The notes under the pieces are model-generated. The model made no database searches and was not told the DNA's origin. It worked only from the letters and a program-made list of their open reading frames with translations. DNA of 49,344 nucleotides, from NCBI GenBank assembly GCA_021298235.1, contig JAJTDX010000042.1:1-49344 (forward strand), in the 5' to 3' direction. Positions 27,901 to 37,235 of this stretch are shown one piece after another. The stretch comes from Cryomorphaceae bacterium (GTDB taxonomy: Bacteria; Bacteroidota; Bacteroidia; Flavobacteriales; Crocinitomicaceae). Positions within the stretch are counted from its first letter, which is position 1. The number at the start of each line of letters is the position of its first letter. The position numbers and the translations under genes are program-made.

Positions 27901-28073
27901 GAATTTGAAGGATGACCCTCGATATCACTTACCCGACCACTCATCAGTGCAGGACCAATCTGTCGGGCTTTCAAGTCGCCAAATAGTTCCTTTCCTTGAA
28001 GAGCAAGCTGCTCCTGTGAAAAATTAGCAAAAATGAAGCATGAGATACTTAGGAACGAAAGGATGTTTTTCAT
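24990..28073 (-). CDS. Large secreted BNR/VPS10-like repeat protein
   Basis: 1027 residues with a signal peptide (MKNILSFLSISCFIFANFS). About ten Asp-box repeats of the type YxSxDGGKTW are visible (YRTSDGGKNWVHL, YKTTDGGKTWNKI, YKSTDGGKTWNKI, LTKDGGKTWTNL, ITIDGGKNWSKF). They run from about residue 70 to 700 and include GTHGRGIIIVDDI near the end of the propeller. The C-terminal 250 residues hold a beta domain and a predicted coiled coil (KENASLKKQATKLNMDLNKL). Family members are often annotated as glycosyl hydrolases or sortilin-like, without proven activity. There is no T9SS tail. It starts 24 bases after the upstream periplasmic gene, so the two form an operon. Confidence 0.85.
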   Translation of the reverse strand: MKNILSFLSISCFIFANFSQEQLALQGKELFGDLKARQIGPALMSGRVSDIEGHPSNSRVIYIGTAGGGVWKSQDGGVQFYSVFDDQPQSIGALAVDPSDPDNTVWVGTGEVWTRNSVSVGNGIYRTSDGGKNWVHLGLEKTERIASVEVHPKDKNTVYVAALGALWGDSEDRGVYKTTDGGKTWNKILFINASTGCSDLVMDPNDPNILYASFWEFRRTAWSFNSGGLNSSLYKSTDGGKTWNKIHNGFPQGKLGRIAVTVAPSDSKILYAVVEAEKAEQRGLYRSDDAGATWKHLNSDFELTVRPFYFSRIVVDPRDPQTVVKAGLSGSISHDGGKTFKGLGFMHSDIHDIWFDVKDSDRMLVATDGGLYRSLNGGTTMEIVENLPICMFYHVSVDNQSPYNIYGGLQDNGSWFGPSASPGGIEARDWESIGMGDGFRVYPHPTNPKIMYSEMQGAEAVWRYDIEKKQTKVVKPFPVQGYPKLRFNWNAAITTSKHAPDRLYMGSQFLHRSDDMGNNWTKISPDLTTNDPMKQNQVESGGLSADNSGAENHCTIFTIAESPIDQNVIWIGTDDGNIQLTKDGGKTWTNLTANIKGVPSKTWCYHIEASSFDKGTAYAVFDGHTRNDKAVYVLKTTDFGVNWTSIVSANVDGFARNIQEDLKNPNLLYLGTEFGLYITIDGGKNWSKFTNGVPAAAVHYIEQHPKTNDLVLGTHGRGIIIVDDISPLRELTPEVLTKSLHFFASKPIEMNESSTFGGSSSETQFVGANPSSSAKIIYYLSKRHTFGKMTLDIYDEQNTWITNIAPGKQKGINIVEWGYTSMAPKVASGKTIDGAAMFSPRVAAGKYKVVITKGSEKFETWIELKYPEKTVFTLEERKLQQETTKTLYSMTEELAYMVYEIDELIAHSDRVMKENASLKKQATKLNMDLNKLKDILVITKGDNYVGAGEKQLREKIGDLYSTIGSYYGAPSQSQLETLKMLQSKLNDGKATMKSIKEQQVVKYKTATEKAGIKFIELKPFDEFVRKN

Positions 28074-28097
28074 TTCAATCAGGTTATAAATTTTGAA

Positions 28098-28844
28098 TTA
28101 TTCTCCGGGAAATTTAAATAGGGAATCTTCGTAAGTTTTGTTTAGCTCAATAGATTCGAAAACAATTGTTTGTCCTTCCCCATTCTTGAGTTTATTTGTC
28201 ATTGAAAACGGAAAGTATATCCCTTTAACTTCTTGATAATCTGAAAAAACTGTTTGTGATATTTGTCCTTTCATTTGTCCGGATGGAATTTCAGCTTCTA
28301 CAACGATGGGAACATAGTTTTCCTTGTCGAAATAGTAAAACTCAACATTTGGAACATCTACTCCCTCAACAAGCTGTGGTTTTTTAGTCACCTTCATTTT
28401 AAAACATTCCACTCCTTCTATCGTTTCGTTCGGAAGCATTTCAATCGTATACCCTTTATTCTTGTAATCGAGCATCGGAGTCATAAAATCAGCTCCAGCG
28501 GTTCTCTTAACATTCTCTGTGGTTTCTGCATCACTTTTCTCGGGCTTCATAGTCATGAAGTTTGTACCCCATGAGGTCGTTCCGTCGAATGCTCCCTGAA
28601 TCATTTCCTGACCCTGAAATGAAATTTTGGTAATCGTCCGACCATCTTTTAATGAGATCATATCTACAGGTATGGTCATCCCTCCATAATCTACTTTGGC
28701 TTTCATTTCAAAACTTGTGATTGAATTCAATTTTTCCACACCACCAAGATTTTGAATGTATTTTTCAATGATTTCATCTGCAGTTTGAGCGTAACTCATA
28801 AAACATAGACCGATAAAAGCGATAAACAAGACAGTAATTCTCAT
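28098..28844 (-). CDS. Periplasmic protein, LolA/outer-membrane lipoprotein-sorting-like
   Basis: 248 residues with an N-terminal signal peptide (MRITVLFIAFIGLCFMSYAQ). ADEIIEKYIQNLGGVEKLNSI is the typical opening of Bacteroidota proteins with a LolA/LppM-like half-barrel. Later strands include YYFDKENYVPIVVEAEI and FSDYQEVKGIYFPFSMTNKL. There is no lipobox cysteine. Its role is unknown: the fold binds lipids or lipoproteins in better-known cases, and that is inference here. It is first gene of an operon with the large BNR protein downstream. Confidence 0.75.
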   Translation of the reverse strand: MRITVLFIAFIGLCFMSYAQTADEIIEKYIQNLGGVEKLNSITSFEMKAKVDYGGMTIPVDMISLKDGRTITKISFQGQEMIQGAFDGTTSWGTNFMTMKPEKSDAETTENVKRTAGADFMTPMLDYKNKGYTIEMLPNETIEGVECFKMKVTKKPQLVEGVDVPNVEFYYFDKENYVPIVVEAEIPSGQMKGQISQTVFSDYQEVKGIYFPFSMTNKLKNGEGQTIVFESIELNKTYEDSLFKFPGE

Positions 28845-28952
28845 AGATAATTTTTTTTCTAAGATACAATTGAATTAATGTTTTTTGATAAAAGTATGAT
28901 GAGCGGTTAGAGAAGAATTTAAATTGGAAAAAATGAACTTTTTAAACAAAAA

Positions 28953-28974
28953 AATCCCACCGAACGATGGGATT
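28953..28974 (-). terminator. Intrinsic terminator after metK
   Basis: AATCCCA (28953-28959) pairs with TGGGATT (28968-28974) around an 8-base loop. On the minus strand it is followed by a T run (TTTTTTTG), and it lies 27 bases past the metK stop. Confidence 0.75.
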
Positions 28975-29000
28975 GGAAATATAATAACAAACTACTTGGG

Positions 29001-30257
29001 TTAAATACCGAAGGCCTGTTTGACCTGGTCTACGTAATCTAATTTTTCCCATGTAAATAATTCGACGTCCATCACTTTGAAAGAGCCATCAGGAGCGGAA
29101 AAAGTTTTCTTAACGACTTCGTTCTTACGTCCCATGTGTCCATAAGCAGCAGTTTCTGAATACATTGGATTTCTCAACTTCAAGCGTTGCTCAATGAAAT
29201 ATGGACGCATGTCAAAAATCTCTTCGATCTTGCGCGCAATTTCTCCGTCCGTCATGTTGACTTTAGACGTACCATATGTATTTATGAAGAGACCACATGG
29301 TTTTGCAACTCCGATTGCATATGAAACCTGAACAAGCACCTCATCACACAATCCTGCTGCAACCATATTTACAGCAATGTGACGTGTCGCATAGGCCGCA
29401 GAACGGTCCACCTTGGAAGGATCTTTTCCAGAAAATGCACCACCTCCGTGTGCTCCTTTTCCTCCATATGTGTCAACAATGATTTTTCTTCCCGTCAATC
29501 CGGTGTCCCCGTGAGGTCCTCCGATTACAAACTTTCCAGTTGGATTAATGTGATACGTAATGTTGTTCGTGAACAACTGCTGAAGCTCAGGCTTCAATTT
29601 CGCCTTAACACGCGGAATGACAATATTAATGATGTCGTCTTTGATTTTAGCAAGCATAGCTTCTTCGGCATCAAAGTCGTCGTGCTGTGTTGAAACTACG
29701 ATCGTATCAATGCGCTGTGGAACATTGTCATCAGAGTATTCAATTGTAACTTGTGATTTCGCATCAGGTCGAAGATATCCGATCAAAGAAGGTTCATTGT
29801 TACGAATGTGTGAGAGCTCCTGAAGGATTTTGTGAGCAAGATCCAATGCCAAGGGCATATAATTTTCAGTTTCTCGGGTTGCATAACCGAACATCATTCC
29901 TTGATCTCCGGCTCCCTGATCTTCAGGATTAGATCTTTCAACTCCTTGGTTGATGTCAGAAGATTGTTCGTGCAGCGCGGAGAGAATCCCACATGAGCTT
30001 GCATCAAACATATATTCCGACTTAGTATATCCTATTTTTCGAATGGTGTCACGTGCAATGGCCTGAGCATCAAGATACGTATTTGTTTTAATTTCACCAG
30101 CAAGGACAACCTGACCAGTGGTAACTAATGTTTCACACGCAACTTTTGATGTTGGGTCAAAAGCCATGAAATGATCGATCAAGGCATCAGAAATCTGGTC
30201 TGATACTTTATCTGGGTGTCCTTCTGAAACGGACTCTGATGTAAACAAATAAGACAT
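29001..30257 (-). CDS. metK: S-adenosylmethionine synthetase
   Basis: Makes SAM from methionine and ATP in the cytoplasm. The 418 residues have the normal length. Diagnostic motifs are [21 protein letters not shown] at the N-terminus (ATP and methionine site), [12 protein letters not shown] (about residue 116), and [19 protein letters not shown] (about 270, the P-loop-like triphosphate site). It stands alone: a terminator follows, and the neighbour upstream is a surface protein. The SAM it makes would serve the radical SAM enzyme among many others. No SAM riboswitch is evident in the 97 bases upstream. Confidence 0.98.
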   Translation of the reverse strand: MSYLFTSESVSEGHPDKVSDQISDALIDHFMAFDPTSKVACETLVTTGQVVLAGEIKTNTYLDAQAIARDTIRKIGYTKSEYMFDASSCGILSALHEQSSDINQGVERSNPEDQGAGDQGMMFGYATRETENYMPLALDLAHKILQELSHIRNNEPSLIGYLRPDAKSQVTIEYSDDNVPQRIDTIVVSTQHDDFDAEEAMLAKIKDDIINIVIPRVKAKLKPELQQLFTNNITYHINPTGKFVIGGPHGDTGLTGRKIIVDTYGGKGAHGGGAFSGKDPSKVDRSAAYATRHIAVNMVAAGLCDEVLVQVSYAIGVAKPCGLFINTYGTSKVNMTDGEIARKIEEIFDMRPYFIEQRLKLRNPMYSETAAYGHMGRKNEVVKKTFSAPDGSFKVMDVELFTWEKLDYVDQVKQAFGI

Positions 30258-30284
30258 CTTATTGAAAAATTGATTTTAGTCGTA

Positions 30285-30292
30285 CAAAATTA
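30285..30292 (-). promoter_or_regulatory. -7 element of metK
   Basis: TAATTTTG on the minus strand matches TAnnTTTG, with the metK ATG 27 bases downstream. A TTG at 30312-30310 is 17 bases away, slightly closer than the usual 19. Confidence 0.55.
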
Positions 30293-30354
30293 GTAAAAAA
30301 CAAATGTGACAAGAGCGATGAACGGTTAATAAAACTTATTACTTGGAGTCAGGG

Positions 30355-33300
30355 TTATTTGCCTTTTGAAATAAGAATTCGTTCTGTCTTCACCGTTTTT
30401 CCATCTGCACATCGTAACATGTATATGCCTTCTGCAAGTCCTCTCGAGTCAAAAAGCAATTCAGTACTTGCAGAAACTGTTCGACTTAGGATGATTTTTC
30501 CAACTGCATCCGTGAGTTCAAGGTCAGCAATTGATCCATCAGGTAGAGTCAGAAGAATCGTAAACTCATTGGTCGCAGGGTTCGGCTGTACATTCATTTC
30601 CAATGAACTTGAAGCGATCTCACCAATTGAGGCTGAACTCAAAATGGTAAAGTTTAAGATGATTTCGCACCCTTCAGCTGAGGTAATCGTTACTGAGTAC
30701 GATCCCGGATTAAGTCCACTGATATCTTGTGTTGTGGCGCCATTACTCCACTGATATGTATAGGCTGAAGAGGTGCCCGTAATGGTTACGTTAATTGCTC
30801 CGTCTAGACAAGTAGCGCAAGTAGCGTAGGTAACCACTCCATTCGCAGAAGTAAGTGTATTCACATTATCAACCACAAAGTCCTGAGCAAAAACACAAGC
30901 ATCTGTGCCGTCCGTGATCGTAACTGTATAGGTCCCTTGATTAAGTCCACTTAAGTCTTCATTCGCAGATGAGTTTGACCATGAATACGTAAATGCCCCT
31001 GATCCTCCATTTACTGTAATATCAATTGCTCCTGAACTGTTTTGGCAATTTTCGTTTGTAATCACTCCCGAAACCTGAGCGCCGTTGGACTGATTTCCTA
31101 CCTCATACACGTATTCTTGTGTACATCCGCCAGCGAAACTAACGTTACATGTGTAACTGCCGAAGGTTAATCCCGAAACATCTTCCGTCGAAGCACCATT
31201 CGACCAAAGGAAGGACAGTCCCGAACCGGAAACGATGGTTTGATCTATGCTTCCTGTTCCCTGACCACAATAATCGGAAGTGCTAGAACCAGTAATTACA
31301 AAATCAACATTGTCACCCACAACAACCGTTAATTCATCCACACACGGCTGACCTCCGCCACCTCCGCCACCGGTGCCGGTAACAGTTACAGTGTAGGTCC
31401 CTGCTGGAACATTTGAGATGTCTTGAGTAGTTGCTCCATTCGACCAGAGATAGGTATAGGTGGTACCGCCACCACCACCGGTGACACTTAGATTTACCGC
31501 ACCATTACTTTGAGCACAGGTCGCATCCGTCACATTCGCATTCAAGTTAAAAAAGGCGTTATTACCGATAGTGATGACGGAATCAGCATAGCATCCGAAA
31601 TTATCCGAAATAGCCACCGTGTATGTGCCGGCAGCGAGATTATTTGCTTGCCATGTTCCCAGATCTACTCCATCCAAATAGTAGTTGTCTGCCGTTCCTC
31701 CTGTAAAGAAGGTTACATCTCCATTATTCTGCCCGCAGAAAGCATTGTTGATATCTAAACCTGTAAACCCAAGACCAGAGTTTTGACTTCCTACGGTAAC
31801 TGTTGCGGAGGTCTGACAACCTACACCGTCCGTTATAATTACGGTATAATTACCGGAAGAAATGTCAACCAAATCTTCTGTAGTTTGCCCGTTTGACCAA
31901 TCAAATGTAAATGGTGAAATTCCTGCTGTTACACTAAGGTCTAGTGCTCCATTGGCAGCAGAACAATAAGCATCTGTCACAATCGAAGAGACAGTAGTTT
32001 GGGATAAATTAGTATTGCCAATTACAAATGTTTGTATCAAAGCACACCCTGAACCATCAGTAATTTGAACAGAATACGAACCGGCTCCTGTATTGATTAA
32101 ATCCTGTGTGCTACTTCCATTCGACCAAGCATAAGTGAATGGACCGGTACCGTTTACTTCAATATCAATAAATCCTTGTCCGTTAGAACAAACCTCATTG
32201 GAAATGTTTGTAAAGGAAATTCCAAGTGAACCTGTTTGATTTGGAACAGTAATGGACTGCGTGAGTGAACATCCCTGATCATCCGTAACCGTAATGGAAT
32301 AAATTCCACCAGCAACTCCGATTAGATCCTCGGTCGAAGATCCATTACTCCACGAAAATGAAACCGGTCCGTTGGCCGTAGCAGCAATATCAATTGCACC
32401 AAATTGGTTTGAGCATGTGTCCGAAACTACTGATAATATGTCTAGGGTTAGTCCGTTTGTTATGTTTGCAACAAAACCTGACCAATCTGCTCGGCATCCA
32501 TAAAGATCTGTGACACTTACCTCGAATGATCCCGCAGAAACATTTAACTGATCTTGTGAGTTCGTTCCGTTGTTCCAAACGTACGTGAGTGGTTGGGTCC
32601 CTCCGGATACCAAAAGGTCGATGCTTCCATTTGCCGCGCCGCATGTTTCATCAACCACCGTGGCGTCAACAGAAAGTGTTCCGGCATCTGATTGTATCTG
32701 AATGTTTTCGGTCACACTGCAACCAAAAGTGTTAGTTACTGTAACGGAATAAGTGCCCGCTAAAAGGGTACTCAAATCTTCCGACAGTGCCCCGTTCGAC
32801 CAGGAGTATGAATACGGTCCAGCATCTGAAGACATGGTGATGTCAATGGCCCCTGATGAAGATTGACAAATTTCATTGCTAATGGAGATACCACTGATGG
32901 CAATCGTTGTTCCGTTGGATTGAATGGTATACGTTCCCGTAATAGAACAACCGTTTGTCGAGCTGACTATAACCTGATAGGTTCCAGGAGACAATGCACT
33001 TACATCCTGACTCGTTTGTCCGTTAGACCAAATGTAGGCATATGGAGCATTTTCACCCGTTACAGTTACATCAATAGCGCCAAAGGTGTTCAAAGGATTA
33101 CAAGAAGGCTGTGTGAGTAGAGCATTGGAAATGTTCAAGTTACCTGATGTACTCAAGATTTCTACAGAATGAGCTAGTGAGCACCCATTGGCATCTGAGA
33201 TCTGAAGGGTGTATACCCCCGCAGGTAGTCCTGAAATGTCCTCAACAGAACCACCATTCGACCAAGAATAATTGTAAGGCGACTGGCCACCGAATACGCC

Positions 33301-36300
33301 CACATCGATAGATCCATTCGACTGATTGCATGTCGCATTGACAATCGCTTGGTTGCTGACAACCATTCCACCCGCGTTATTGATCACAGTGATTGCTCCC
33401 GTGCTCACAGAACATCCCTGTGCATTCGAGATCGTGCAGGTATAGTTGCCTACTGGAATGGCCGTAAGGTCCTCGGATGTTTGTCCGTTAGACCAAGCAT
33501 AAGAAAGGTTGTTTCCGGTGGTTGTAATGTTTATGGCTCCATTGGCGTTGCCACAAGACTCATTTGTAACAAGAATACCTGAAACACTCAAGTCACCATT
33601 GACTTGTCCAACGGAATACGCATTTATAATTTGGCATCATGAAGCGTCGGTTATGGTACAAGAATAGGTTCCAGGCAACAGGCCGTTGATGTTTTGAGTT
33701 GTTGCTCCGGTATTCCATGAAAATTGCACAGGACCATTGGAATCTAGGATGGTCTGAGTGATCGATCCGTTAGCGTTTGAACACAAAGCCGAAGAAGATT
33801 GGCCACTAACATTCAAGGCCCCCGAACCATTTAGAATAGAGTAGGAGGAACTGATCTCGCAGCCCAAGGCATCTGTTACCGTAACGTTGTATGTGCCTTC
33901 AGAAAGCCCTGTTAAATCCTCAGAAGTTGAGCCATTGGACCACACATACGAATAAGGCGCAACACCACCGCTGACACTGATATTCAATGATCCGTTCGAA
34001 TTTCCGCAAGATTCATTCTGAATCGCAGATTGACCAAAGTTTAAGCTCCCTGAGTTATTTCCAACTGTATAGACTGCAGAGTAACTGCAATTATTTACAT
34101 CCGTAATGGAAATAGTATAATCTCCGGGAAGTAAACCACTAAGATCTTCTGTAGTTGCTCCGTTACTCCAGGTGAGCGTGTAGGGTTGTTCGGCATTAAG
34201 TACTGATAAGTTTATGGTACCGTTGGCAGAGCCACACTGTGAAGGTGTAATGAGTTCAGTAGACGCTGAAAGAAAACAATAATTACTACAGCCTGTGAGG
34301 TTATTAACGATGGTGAACGAGCCTGATCCAGAGCAGCCTAAACCATCATTGATCTGAACCGTATAGGAGCCTCCGTTGAGTCCGGAAATATCCTCTGTGT
34401 TAGCACCATTCGACCATTGATAAGCGTAGGAACCATTTCCCCCTGAAACTCCAATATTAATTGAACCGTTGTTTGTGTTGCACAATTCATCTGACGAAGA
34501 AACAAGAGCAGGCACTATTGCCGAATTTTGTCCTACGGTAATGATCTTAGCATACTGACATCCATTGGCATCAGATAACGTCGCGGTGTATTGACCTGCC
34601 ATCAATCCGGAAATGTTGGTTCCAGTCAAACCGTTGGACCAACTGACAGAATAAGGTAGTGCACCTCCACTTGGAGTGACATCTATCGCACCATTGGAAC
34701 CACCAAAACATGTAACATTGGTAACGTTTTCCGCGAGTGCCAAACTTCCGGTGTTGTTCACTAGAAAAGTTCCGGTAGCCGTGCACCCGTTAGTATCCGT
34801 TGCAGTAAGGATATATTGTCCTGCACCGATACTTGCAAGATCTTCTGTTGTCGAACCATTGGACCAGCTGAAGGTGACAGGTGCAACTCCATTTAATACA
34901 CTCACGTTGACAGATCCATTTGAGGAACCGCAGGTGGCATTCGTTGCCAAGCCTGTTATGGTCATCTCATTTGGTTGGGTTAGAACTACCGTTGTATCTG
35001 GCATATCTCCAATTAAACTTATGTACCAGTTAAAAATGTAGCCATTGTCCAAGCCAAACTGGTCTGTAACCATTACTTTCCAGGTTCCATTCATCGGTGA
35101 ACCTACTAAGGCCGAGAAATTGCCCGAAGAGGTGTAAGAACCTGCCGGCAGATAGGTATCTGAGTAGGTGTTTCCAACTGCATCCGTATAGTTTCGGGTG
35201 AAGGAATTGGATTCGTTGACCATCGTTCCATAGGTTGGATTGGCATTGAAACAATATTCATAACCTGTACCAGGAGTGGTGTCCGAGCTTCCTTGCCCAT
35301 CGACTCAACTCTGATCCAGAGGTCTCCAAGATACGAGTGTTCCATAGTCAGACAGATCTGTTGGATCTGATCAACAGTGGTAATGGTCTGACCCGGATTG
35401 AATCCGGTGATTTCTAGTGGTGCCTCATAAGTCACTCCACTGCCGTCAGGAAGGAAGGTGACACCAGCGTTGAATTGACCTCCAACCACTAAGGCATCGG
35501 CTTTACAGCCATAGGTATCATGTACTTGGACTGAATATTGTCCCGCAGGAAGTCCGGTAATTGGATTGGATGTTGTGGTAACCAGATTTCCATCCGGATA
35601 GGTAACATAATATGTGTAAGGAGGGAAACCTCCCGTGGCATCAACTAGAATTTCACCACTATTGTCTCCGAAACACGAAAGATTTGTTTCGGTTAAAGAG
35701 AAGTCGATGGGCTGAGCATCATTAATGGTAAGCAATACGGTATCCAAGCCACCACATACTCCGCTGGTGTAGATCAACTCAATAGTTTCTGGACCTTCAG
35801 TAAGTCCGTCTGAAAAAGCATCGATGTAAACGGTTCCGGATGTTTCACCTGCAGGTATCGTTATATAATTGTCAAGAAATGCGTAATCAACTCCGTTCAC
35901 CGCTGAACCGCCGATTGTAAAATTAATTGTTCGATCTTGGGTGCTGGTTTCACCGTATTGGAATGCAAAACTTCCCCGTACACATCCTTCCAAAGCAACA
36001 CCGTCTGCATTGATCGTTTGAGTTTCGGCTCCTAGCACATTCTCCTGCACAAAACTGTTTTCTTTTAAGAAGACCGCCGAGTTTCTGTTGGCAGTTTGAA
36101 TGTCGGCAATAACTAATTTTAAATGATAGGTTTGACAGGGAGTCAATCCTGAGCGTACTGCCGTGAGATCGGTGGTATATCCGTCAAATTGGATTTCAGT
36201 TCCACCGATATTATCGACATAGTACTGCGCATTGGTAACCGCATTTACGTTGTCAATGCGCACGGGATTGGTTGTTCCGGGAATTAGTGCGATGTTCTCC

Positions 36301-36788
36301 TCTCCAGTGATTCCGGGCCCACTTATATAAAAAGCAAAAACATCATTGAACGAAGGTTGATTGGGTGGAGCAAATTCCGGGTATTCCTCCGAAGCAAATA
36401 TGTATTGAAATTGTACGGAGGCCGATTGCACCACGAAATCGAATTCGAGGGTAACTACATCGGACGAGTTGGCTCCACCAAGGTCTGTCATTTGCTGTGT
36501 GCCGGCTCCACCAAGATTATCACTCGTGTTGGGGTCATTATTGGGTCCCGGAGCATTGGTAATGAATCCATTGGAGAGAATCACACCAGATGGGAAGGCG
36601 AACGTTCCTCCTGAGGCAAAAGAACCGTATCCTGAGGTTGGACCTGAGATTACAGCGTTTGAAATATTAATATTGGATCCGGAAAGAATTTCGGCGAGCT
36701 GCTGAGCAGTGAATCCCCCTGTTACAGTGATTTGAGCAGAGGTATACCCACAGAAAATCAAAAGAACAGACCAGAGAACGTTTTTCAT
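30355..36788 (-). pseudogene. Giant SprB-repeat surface protein, interrupted by a frameshift and an in-frame stop
   Basis: Three adjacent open segments form one gene of about 2,140 codons. The first (36788 to about 35295) has a signal peptide, a choice-of-anchor domain (LAEILSGSNINISNA to YIFASEEYPEF), a Calx-beta domain (NGVDYAFLDNYITIPAGETSG), one SprB repeat and the start of a proprotein-convertase P domain. The frame changes near 35295-35300; the P domain (YGTMVNESNSFTRNY) and six more SprB repeats continue to a TGA at 33639-33637. After that stop the same frame goes on with thirteen SprB repeats (xxxCxxxNGxI ... YxWSNGxTxxDxSxLxxGxYxVxxT) and a Por-type T9SS tail (MNVQPNPATNEFTILL). SprB is the gliding adhesin of Flavobacterium. 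Repair of one base at each site would restore the whole protein. Confidence 0.85.
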
Positions 36789-36870
36789 AGGAGCAGTTTT
36801 AAACGTACAAGGTACGAAAAAACTAACTCCTAGGAAAACTCTTTACTACCTTATCGACAGATGGAAAAAG

Positions 36871-37221
36871 TTACTGTTTTTTCATTCCGCCCGGCTGGCA
36901 ACACAAGGGCAATTTTTTCACAGCTTCAGGATCCGCTTTGCTGCTATCTGCATCATAACCGATCGAATTGATATTTGTGCGAATCTGATCCAAACTCACC
37001 TTGGTTCCATTGTATTTAACTGTGACCTTTTTTGTTTCTAGATCAAGTTCTGCAAATGAAATTCCCTTTGTATAATTCAGTCCGTTTTCAATTCTCTCTT
37101 TACAATCTCCACATTCTGCTGAGGTTTGAATAATCACAGTTTGAAATTTGGATTTCTTTTCCTGTGAAAGCGAAAGATTCACAGATAAAATAATCATCAA
37201 TAGGCTCAATATATGTTTCAT
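36871..37221 (-). CDS. Exported heavy-metal-associated (HMA) domain protein
   Basis: 116 residues. A signal peptide (MKHILSLLMIILSVNLSLS) is followed by one HMA domain with the metal-binding pair in SAECGDCKERIE (Cys37, Cys40), and strands VIIQT, ISFAELDLETKKVTVKYN and IGYDADSS. The tail LPLCCQPGG may add metal ligands. Such single-domain proteins bind Cu(I) or related metals in the periplasm. It starts 14 bases after the TonB-dependent receptor gene, so it is the last gene of a three-gene operon for probable metal handling. Confidence 0.88.
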   Translation of the reverse strand: MKHILSLLMIILSVNLSLSQEKKSKFQTVIIQTSAECGDCKERIENGLNYTKGISFAELDLETKKVTVKYNGTKVSLDQIRTNINSIGYDADSSKADPEAVKKLPLCCQPGGMKKQ

Positions 37222-37235
37222 AGTTCTAAAATTAG

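Noticed and set aside
27539..28027. 162-residue plus-strand ORF
   Set aside because: It is antisense to the large BNR protein, and its sequence follows from the repeats on the other strand.
30258..30354. SAM riboswitch upstream of metK
   Set aside because: Only 97 bases are available, a promoter -7 element takes up part of them, and I see no SAM-I or SAM-II type helices.
33637..33639. UGA recoded as glycine in this organism
   Set aside because: Other genes in the window, such as the XRE regulator and the BNR protein at 22430-23878, end in TGA at natural C-termini, so UGA is a normal stop.
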